Source: Cypionkella sp. (GTDB lineage: Bacteria; Pseudomonadota; Alphaproteobacteria; Rhodobacterales; Rhodobacteraceae). From it: a DNA stretch of 58,653 nucleotides. Made by a program: the position numbers and the translations under genes. Each line of letters starts with the position of its first letter. Within the stretch, counting starts at the first letter, position 1. The notes below the pieces were generated by a model that searched no databases, was not told the DNA's origin, and worked only from the letters and a program-made list of their open reading frames with translations. Positions 53,901-58,653 of the stretch are shown here, piece after piece. The stretch spans positions 1 to 58,653 of the forward strand of contig NZ_JAQGKQ010000080.1 of NCBI RefSeq assembly GCF_028290025.1. Reading direction: 5' to 3'.

Positions 53901-55484
53901 CGGCTGCGCCATTCCACCAAAGGCGTGACCCTGATCAGCCCGCCGCCGCACCACGACATCTATTCCATCGAAGACCTCGCCCAGCTGATCTACGACCTGA
54001 AACAGATCAACCCCCGCGCCAAAGTCACGGTGAAACTGGTTTCGGCTTCTGGTGTCGGCACCATCGCCGCAGGCGTCGCCAAGGCAAAAGCCGACATCAT
54101 CCTGATTTCCGGCCACAACGGCGGCACCGGAGCTTCCCCTGGCACCTCGATCAAATACGCAGGGCTCCCATGGGAAATGGGCCTGACCGAGGCGCATCAG
54201 GTTCTCAGCATGAACAACCTGCGCGAACGTGTGACGCTCCGCACCGATGGCGGATTGCGCACGGGCCGCGATGTGGTGATGGCGGCCATGCTCGGGGCCG
54301 AGGAATACGGCATCGGCACCGCGGCGCTGATCGCGATGGGCTGCATCATGGTGCGTCAGTGCCAAAGCAACACCTGCCCGGTCGGCGTCTGCACTCAAGA
54401 CACCGCTCTGCGTGCCAAATTCACCGGCACGGCGGATAAGGTCGTCAACCTGATCACCTTCTATGCGCAGGAAGTCCGCGAAATCCTCGCCCAAATCGGC
54501 GCGCGCAGCATGGATGAAATCATCGGTCGCGCCGACTTGCTCAGTCAAGTCAGCCGAGGCTCCGCCCACCTCGACGATCTCGACCTGAATCCCCTACTGA
54601 TCACCGTAGATGGCGCGCAAAAGATCACCTATGACCGCTCGAAACCCCGCAACCACGTCCCTGATACACTGGACGCCGAAATCGTCAAAGACGGCGCGCG
54701 GTTCTTTGAAGACGGCGAGAAAATGCAGCTTTCCTACGCGGTTAGGAATACCCTGCGCACCATTGGCACCCGGGCTTCGTCGCATATCGTCAAGAAATTT
54801 GGCATGCGCAACAACCTGCAACCCGATCATCTGACGGTGAAACTGCACGGATCTTGTGGACAGTCCCTCGGCGCTTTCGCAGTCAACGGTCTTAAGCTTG
54901 AAGTCCAAGGCGACGCCAACGACTACGTCGGCAAGGGCCTATCCGGCGGCACCATCGTCGTCCGCCCGCAAATGTCCTCGCCACTAAACCCCGAGGATAA
55001 CACCATCATCGGCAACACAGTGCTATACGGCGCAACCGCAGGCTACCTGTTCGCCTCCGGCCGCGCAGGTGAACGTTTCGCCGTCCGCAACTCCGGCGCG
55101 TCGGTGGTTGTCGAAGGCTGCGGCTCCAACGGTTGTGAATACATGACCGGCGGCACAGCCGTTATCCTAGGCCGCATCGGCGCAAACTTCGGCGCTGGCA
55201 TGACCGGCGGCATGGCTTATGTCTATGATCCCAAAGCCATCGCGGAAGATTTCATTAACGATGAAACCGTGCTTACCTGCGCCGTCGCCCACCCGCACTG
55301 GGAGGCTCAACTGCGCCACCTGATCGAGCGCCATGCCAAGGAAACCGGCTCTCGTATTGCCGCCCGTATCCTCGCCGATTGGCGCAACGAGCGGACCAAT
55401 TTCCTGCAGGTCTGCCCGAAAGAAATGCTACCCCATCTGGCGCATCCGCTATCGGACGAAGTTGCGAAAGTTCCCGCAGAATAA
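50946..55484 (+). CDS. gltB: Glutamate synthase large subunit
   Basis: Hydrolyses glutamine, channels ammonia about 30 angstroms, and aminates 2-oxoglutarate to yield glutamate. 1,512 residues, full length. Cys34 in SSCGVGLVV is the N-terminal nucleophile, so a 33-residue propeptide must be removed. The glutaminase domain includes YHQRYSTNTFPQW and HNGEINTLKGN. The FMN synthase domain has GHNGGTGASPGTSIKYAGLP, and the 3Fe-4S site is CIMVRQCQSNTCPVGVC near residue 1132. The C-terminal beta-helix shows the repeated G-xx-G-xxx-G pattern (GGTIVVRP, GATAGYLFASG). Terminator 10 nt downstream. Confidence 0.97.
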   Translation: MTIYNEEWVRAEEAKRAYMDANSLYKSEDEHSSCGVGLVVAISGKPSRQVVENGINALKAIWHRGAVDADGKTGDGAGIHVQIPVRFFYDQVRRTGHEPDIHKLIAVGQVFLPRTDFGAQERCRTIVEAEVLRMGHYIYGWRHVPVDTSVLGDKANATRPEIEQILIRNDKAIDEEQFERELYIIRRRIEKAALASQIQGMYLCSLSCRSIIYKGMMLAEQVATFYPDLMDDRFESAFAIYHQRYSTNTFPQWWLAQPFRMLAHNGEINTLKGNINWMKSHEIRMASNNFGDAAEDIKPIIPAGTSDSGALDAVFEALVRSGRNAPLAKTMLVPEAWSKATTDMKPAWADMYAYCNSVIEPWDGPAALAMTDGRWVCGGLDRNGLRPMRYVVTGDGMLIAGSEAGMVPIDESTIHEKGALGPGQMIAVDMAEGKLYHDVALKDKLAAAQPYAAWIEKIVDLNALLRDVPESAMFEGADLRKRQIAAGFTIEELEQVLAPMAEDGKEMIASMGDDTPAAVLSSVYRPLSHFFRQNFSQVTNPPIDSLREGRVMSLKTRFGNLRNVLDENNAQNEILVLESPFLANAEFDVLVQRFGDQVAFIDCTFPVNGGPDALRVGLERIRAEAEDAVRSGAGQLVMTDHHQSPEKVAMPMILATSAVHSWLTRKGLRTFCSVNVRSAECIDPHYFAVLIGSGATTVNAYLAQDSIADRIRRNLIDGSLVDAMRRYGNAVDAGLLKIMSKMGISVISSYRGGLNFEAVGLSRAMVAEYFPGMQSRISGIGLNGIQIKAEEVHTKGWLGGADVLPIGGFYKARRSGEKHAWEAQTMHMLQSACDRASFDLWKQYSAAMRSNPPIHIRDLLDIKTLGKPVPIEEVESITSIRKRFVTPGMSLGALGPEAHKTLNVAMNRIGAKSDSGEGGEDPAHFLPEANGDNPSAKIKQVASGRFGVTAEYLNACEELEIKVAQGAKPGEGGQLPGMKVTELIARLRHSTKGVTLISPPPHHDIYSIEDLAQLIYDLKQINPRAKVTVKLVSASGVGTIAAGVAKAKADIILISGHNGGTGASPGTSIKYAGLPWEMGLTEAHQVLSMNNLRERVTLRTDGGLRTGRDVVMAAMLGAEEYGIGTAALIAMGCIMVRQCQSNTCPVGVCTQDTALRAKFTGTADKVVNLITFYAQEVREILAQIGARSMDEIIGRADLLSQVSRGSAHLDDLDLNPLLITVDGAQKITYDRSKPRNHVPDTLDAEIVKDGARFFEDGEKMQLSYAVRNTLRTIGTRASSHIVKKFGMRNNLQPDHLTVKLHGSCGQSLGAFAVNGLKLEVQGDANDYVGKGLSGGTIVVRPQMSSPLNPEDNTIIGNTVLYGATAGYLFASGRAGERFAVRNSGASVVVEGCGSNGCEYMTGGTAVILGRIGANFGAGMTGGMAYVYDPKAIAEDFINDETVLTCAVAHPHWEAQLRHLIERHAKETGSRIAARILADWRNERTNFLQVCPKEMLPHLAHPLSDEVAKVPAE

Positions 55485-55493
55485 CCCGACGCA

Positions 55494-55519
55494 AAAGGCC
55501 CCCAAACTAGGGGGCCTTT
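55494..55519. terminator. Rho-independent terminator after gltB
   Basis: AAAGGCCCCC and GGGGGCCTTT form a perfect 10-bp stem with 6-nt loop AAACTA, with A- and T-flanks that make it work in both directions, also ending the convergent gene at 55542. Confidence 0.85.
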
Positions 55520-55541
55520 CTCAACTTACTTTAGCAGATAA

Positions 55542-56030
55542 TTACTTCAGACGCGTCACAACGCCATCAGCGAACGCATTCACCATCGCGTTGTAATACA
55601 CTTTGGAATCAGCATCCGCTGCGGTGAAGTCATAGCCCTCTGGCAACAGCGGCTTGGCTGCGTTCACGTCAACCGTCAGGTCATATGCGTCATCGCCAAC
55701 ATGGTTCTTGTCGTCTTGCACCAGTACGTTGCCAGACAAAGTCGTGTCACCCAAACCCAGTTTCTCTTGGAAACCATTGGTAAGCGAAACGTCGTCAATG
55801 CGGATCTTGATCACATAGGCCGCTTCATCTTGCGACGGTGCAACTTTGGTCAAAATCGCCGCCTTCAAATCGTCTTGCAGCGTGCCCCAATAGGTAGCTG
55901 CTTGAGCGTTACCAATCCCGGCGGTGTCAACAGTGACCTCAACCTCGCGGATCGGTTTCATATCTTGTGCGAGCGCGGGAAATACCAGCGCGGTAGACAG
56001 CAAAAAACCTGCGATTGCATTGCGAATCAT
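55542..56030 (-). CDS. Small exported protein, unknown function
   Basis: 162 residues with a clear Sec signal peptide (MIRNAIAGFLLSTALVFPAL, cut after ALA or ALAQ near residue 22). The mature protein is acidic and has no cysteine; it has regular beta-type segments (EVEVTVDTAGIGN, YVIKIRIDDVSLTNGF, YDLTVDVNAAKPLL) resembling a lipoprotein-like single domain. The start at 56030 follows GGAG; an in-frame ATG four codons upstream lacks a ribosome site. Not recognised; it ends against gltB with a shared terminator and has no operon partner. Confidence 0.75.
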   Translation of the reverse strand: MIRNAIAGFLLSTALVFPALAQDMKPIREVEVTVDTAGIGNAQAATYWGTLQDDLKAAILTKVAPSQDEAAYVIKIRIDDVSLTNGFQEKLGLGDTTLSGNVLVQDDKNHVGDDAYDLTVDVNAAKPLLPEGYDFTAADADSKVYYNAMVNAFADGVVTRLK

Positions 56031-56701
56031 AATGATCTCCATAGTTTCACCGGGGCGTGGATGTCCAAACCCTATAACGCTACAACCCCTATCGTCGGAT
56101 TGCGTTCCCTCACCGTGTCAAATTTTTGCTAGGTCCTCAGTCAAGACAGGCAGGGCGCGGGGCAGGTGGATGTTGCGCCCGCGCCGGTGAAGCAGCAAAC
56201 CGGTAACTCTGACACATTTCAGATGCCAAGCGGGCCGCCTGTGCTGATGCTTAAGGCGCGCCCTGATATCCTGCCCTATGCGCGCTCAAACCTGACGCAA
56301 TCGCGCGATTTGGCGGTGGCGGCGTCCGAGGGGCGGGGCGCGATGGTGAGCCCAAAAGCACGACTGCCGCTTACTCCGCAAGCGCCAAATTATGAGGTGA
56401 TTGGTCGTTCTGGCGGACATACCTTGCATTCGCTCCATAGAGTGGAGGTTTGGCAAGGTTAAGGACGTTCGAAGCTTGTGGTGGGCGATTGGGCAGGTCT
56501 ACCCACCCGCGTCGCTCAACGCTGTTCGCATTTACCGCCTGACAAATTCGCAAGCTAGATTGTGGCATTGAAGTGTCAGAATTTATATACACCAGACTTG
56601 CCACAATCTTTAAATTTAATATAGTTAAGTCCTCAACGGCATACGGAGACGGTTGTTCTCTCGGCGGGCCATTGACAATGATGGCTTTGGAGGGGGTCAA
56701 C
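56031..56701. other. Long non-coding stretch before photosynthesis-related genes
   Basis: 671 bp without a supportable gene. A GTG frame of 98 codons at 56166-56462 has no ribosome site or known motif; it could be a decayed gene. From about 56530 the sequence turns AT-rich, with a TGT-N12-ACA box at 56574-56591 and the leader of the B12-binding regulator gene. Confidence 0.6.
56574..56591. promoter_or_regulatory. TGT-N12-ACA box, PpsR/CrtJ-like
   Basis: TGTCAGAATTTATATACA fits the TGT-N12-ACA consensus of the photosynthesis repressor PpsR/CrtJ, with an AT-rich centre that may also include a -10 box. It is 110 nt before the regulator ATG. Only one box was found, whereas PpsR usually uses two. 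Confidence 0.4.
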
Positions 56702-57523
56702 ATGTCACGCTCTGCTACGTTCGACAGGCACATGCTTGAAACGGCATTCTTAGAGATTGACGTGGTGCAACGGTCTTTGCCGCAAGCCACGCTGAATACG
56801 CTCGCGGTTGAGGTTGTTAGCCGCGTTGCAAACAATTTGCGTTTTGAAGTCCAGCCCGATCTGGCACCATGCCCTGACGAAATAGACATGCTTTGCAATG
56901 CGTTACTGTCAGATGATCCTCGTGCCGCCGCGACATTCATTGAACAGGCGCAGCTGAAGGGTTCCAGCTATGAAACTTTATGTTTGCTATATCTCAGCGT
57001 GGCGGCGCGGCGTCTGGGTGAGTGGTGGGATAACGATGAAGTCACTTTTTACCGGGTGACCGTCGCTGCGGGCCGGATCTATGCAATCTTGCGAATCCTG
57101 CGCCGCGAGCGTCCGATTGGCGTGCCTAATCTGTTGCGTGCGGCAACTTTCGCTTCGGTGCCCGGTGAGAATCATACGCTCGGCATCACCATCGCCAGCG
57201 ATCTTGCGCGCGAACGCGGCTGGGATATTGAGCTGTTTGTCGGGCTAACCCATGATGCTTTGGTCGAAAAGCTAGAGCACCGCCAGCCCGCGTTGATCGG
57301 GCTTTCCGCCAGTGGCAAGCGGTCTTTACCGGCGCTGACTCGGCTGATCGTGGCGCTGCGGATCAGCAATCCGGGCGCGCGGATTCTGGTCTGCGGCCAG
57401 ATTGCAGCTTCAAACCTGACTTTGGTGGGGGTGACGGGCGCAGACGCAGCGGCGCATGATTTCGACAGCGCAATCGCTCAGATGGATCGTCTGCTGCACG
57501 TTCCGACCAACCGGCTGATTTAG
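56702..57523 (+). CDS. Cobalamin-binding regulator, PpaA/AerR-like
   Basis: Probable B12-dependent light or redox regulator of tetrapyrrole and photosynthesis genes. 273 residues: an N-terminal helical cap (about 55-135) with RRLGEWWDNDEVTFYRVTVA, the motif that covers cobalamin in CarH/AerR-type proteins, then a B12-binding Rossmann domain (about 143-265). His158 in PGENHTLGI is the likely lower or upper cobalt ligand; the fold ends with GLSASGKRSLPALTRLI and ILVCGQIAA. There is no DNA-binding domain, as in PpaA/AerR, which act by binding PpsR/CrtJ. The start at 56702 follows GGAGGGGG; an upstream GTG frame is rejected. It converges on bciA. Confidence 0.75.
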   Translation: MSRSATFDRHMLETAFLEIDVVQRSLPQATLNTLAVEVVSRVANNLRFEVQPDLAPCPDEIDMLCNALLSDDPRAAATFIEQAQLKGSSYETLCLLYLSVAARRLGEWWDNDEVTFYRVTVAAGRIYAILRILRRERPIGVPNLLRAATFASVPGENHTLGITIASDLARERGWDIELFVGLTHDALVEKLEHRQPALIGLSASGKRSLPALTRLIVALRISNPGARILVCGQIAASNLTLVGVTGADAAAHDFDSAIAQMDRLLHVPTNRLI

Positions 57524-57544
57524 CCGCGCGACCGCTAAGGCGCC

Positions 57545-58516
57545 TTAAAAAACCGCATGCGCGCCGCGATCATCCGCAACCTCGCCACACGCAAGCCGCG
57601 CGTAATGCTTAAACAGCGTGTCCGAGCCGATGCTTGGCGTTGCATCCGCATCATATCGCCCGGTCGCCGCATTAAAAACCAACATGGACTCCGTCGCATA
57701 ATAGCGTCCGATCCGCGCCAGTTCCGCCTTGCTTTTCAACTTTGGCGAAATCCGCCCCAAACCGTCCAGCACCGCAATGATGCCGTCCAACACCCCGACA
57801 GGCACATGTCGAAACTTTGGCGGCATATCCAACAGCCGGAACAATTCCTCGCCCTGCTGACGCGGGGTGACTGCAGGGCCGGGGCCACCAATCGGCAGGA
57901 TGCGGTTTTGCAGGGCGGGGTTTTCCAGACAGTCAGCCAGAAAACTGCCGAGATCGTCATCGCTGATCGGCTTGCACGCCGTCAATGCGCCATCGCCAAA
58001 CAGCAAAAACGGCTTGCCAGCTTTCAAACGATTCACTTGCCCGGACAGCGATTTGAAATAAGCCGTCGGGCGCACGATAGAATAGATCAGCCCCGAGTCG
58101 ATAAGCGCATGCTCGAAAGCCAGTTTCGCGTGCTGGAATGCCAGCTTTGGTCGCTGCACACAGATCGCTGACAGCAGAACCATCTGTCGCACGCTCAGTC
58201 GGCGCCCCGCTGCCAACACATCCAGATGTGTCTTATGGTCAATCGCCCAAGCATCCTGCGGCGCACCCGTGCGCGAGGCGAGACATGAGACGATTGCATC
58301 AAAGCTCTCACCGCGAAAGCCGTCGCGCGCCAGCGAAGCGGGGTCAGTCACGTTGCCGAAACGCAAGCTTGCGCGGCAGGGCAGGGGGTTGGTGCCGGGC
58401 CGGACCAAACACACCACCTCATGCCCCCGCGCCGACAGGGCCGCCACCGTTGCACGCCCGATGGTGCCCGTGGCACCCAGCACAAAAACCCGCAGGGCAG
58501 GGGGTTGCGTGCTCAT
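57545..58516 (-). CDS. bciA: Divinyl chlorophyllide a 8-vinyl-reductase
   Basis: NADPH-dependent reductase converting the 8-vinyl group of divinyl (proto)chlorophyllide to ethyl in bacteriochlorophyll synthesis. 323 residues of the atypical SDR type: nucleotide site [20 protein letters not shown] (about residues 10-29), [42 protein letters not shown] and [20 protein letters not shown], close to BciA. The start overlaps the hemE stop in ATGA, so haem and bacteriochlorophyll steps are coupled here. Other bch genes are not in the window. Confidence 0.88.
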   Translation of the reverse strand: MSTQPPALRVFVLGATGTIGRATVAALSARGHEVVCLVRPGTNPLPCRASLRFGNVTDPASLARDGFRGESFDAIVSCLASRTGAPQDAWAIDHKTHLDVLAAGRRLSVRQMVLLSAICVQRPKLAFQHAKLAFEHALIDSGLIYSIVRPTAYFKSLSGQVNRLKAGKPFLLFGDGALTACKPISDDDLGSFLADCLENPALQNRILPIGGPGPAVTPRQQGEELFRLLDMPPKFRHVPVGVLDGIIAVLDGLGRISPKLKSKAELARIGRYYATESMLVFNAATGRYDADATPSIGSDTLFKHYARLACGEVADDRGAHAVF

Positions 58517-58653
58517 CCTGCCCTGACCGTTTCCACCATCAGCGCGACATTGTCCGGATTTGCATCCGATGTGATCCCATGGCCGAGATTGAAAATATGG
58601 GGCCCGGCCATGAAAGCATCCACCACCCGCCGGGTCGCATCCACCAACGCTTG
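58513..58653 (-). CDS. hemE: Uroporphyrinogen decarboxylase, C-terminal fragment
   Basis: Only the last 46 residues are inside the window; the gene continues past the right edge. The segment contains [20 protein letters not shown] and [11 protein letters not shown], the conserved HemE C-terminus. The enzyme decarboxylates the four acetate side chains of uroporphyrinogen III to give coproporphyrinogen III, before haem and bacteriochlorophyll branch. The TGA stop overlaps the bciA start. Confidence 0.9.
   Translation of the reverse strand, partial: QALVDATRRVVDAFMAGPHIFNLGHGITSDANPDNVALMVETVRAG

Noticed and set aside
56166..56462. 98-codon GTG frame before the B12-binding regulator
   Set aside because: No ribosome site, no motif and no operon context; could be a decayed gene but cannot be supported.
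1..58653. CRISPR arrays, rRNA genes, insertion sequences or prophage
   Set aside because: No regularly spaced direct repeats, rRNA-like sequence, transposase or phage structural gene was visible in any frame.

Overview
The window looks like chromosome of an alphaproteobacterium of the order Rhodobacterales, probably a Roseobacter-group member able to make bacteriochlorophyll. Reasons: a very long NdvB-type cyclic beta-1,2-glucan synthase; the rnd-kdsD-lptC-lptA-lptB-hpf-ptsN string; a gltD / exported protein / gltB operon; a cobalamin-binding PpaA/AerR-type regulator next to bciA (8-vinyl reductase) and hemE at the right edge; and several MttB- and ABC-transporter-type catabolic genes. DNA is GC-rich and genes are tightly packed, with many ATGA or TAATG overlaps.

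Layout. 1-8177: ndvB, cut by the left edge. 8178-8868: a terminator-like hairpin, a 56-residue proline-rich ORF and a second hairpin. 8869-13645 (+): RNase D, KDO precursor isomerase, Lpt transport genes, ribosome hibernation factor, PTS-Ntr EIIA. 13642-22838 (-): a surface-polysaccharide block (sulfotransferase-like, GT14, GT92-like, GT4, galU, GT2, kdsB, cysQ), followed by a KpsM-like permease (+). 24144-27273 (+): dnaK-dnaJ behind a clear sigma-32 type promoter.

27298-38989 is a catabolic module of unknown substrate. A non-pyrrolysine MttB homologue and a trimethylamine-dehydrogenase-family flavoprotein are divergent from a CocE/NonD hydrolase, a complete dipeptide-type ABC importer and a BetI-like TetR regulator. 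I read it as uptake, hydrolysis and N-demethylation of a methylated amine or betaine-like conjugate. The flavoprotein has lost residues that TMADH uses for covalent FMN and amine binding, and no corrinoid protein is encoded nearby, so the chemistry may be unfamiliar.

39186-46238 is a second catabolic module: an amino-acid-type ABC importer plus ornithine cyclodeaminase-like enzyme, a LacI-family regulator, a FrlD-like kinase and a FrlB-like SIS deglycase. An identical 18-bp palindrome lies in front of both outward transcription units, so this is probably a fructosamine (Amadori compound) regulon under one repressor, with the kinase phosphorylating and the SIS enzyme splitting the imported compound.

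46483-58653: tRNA-Leu(CAG) with its own promoter and terminator, an NDUFA9-like protein, uppP, the glutamate synthase operon with repeated TGACCTA boxes upstream, a small exported protein, then the tetrapyrrole/photosynthesis corner (B12-binding regulator with a TGT-N12-ACA box upstream, bciA, hemE fragment). No CRISPR array, rRNA, transposase, integrase or phage gene was seen.
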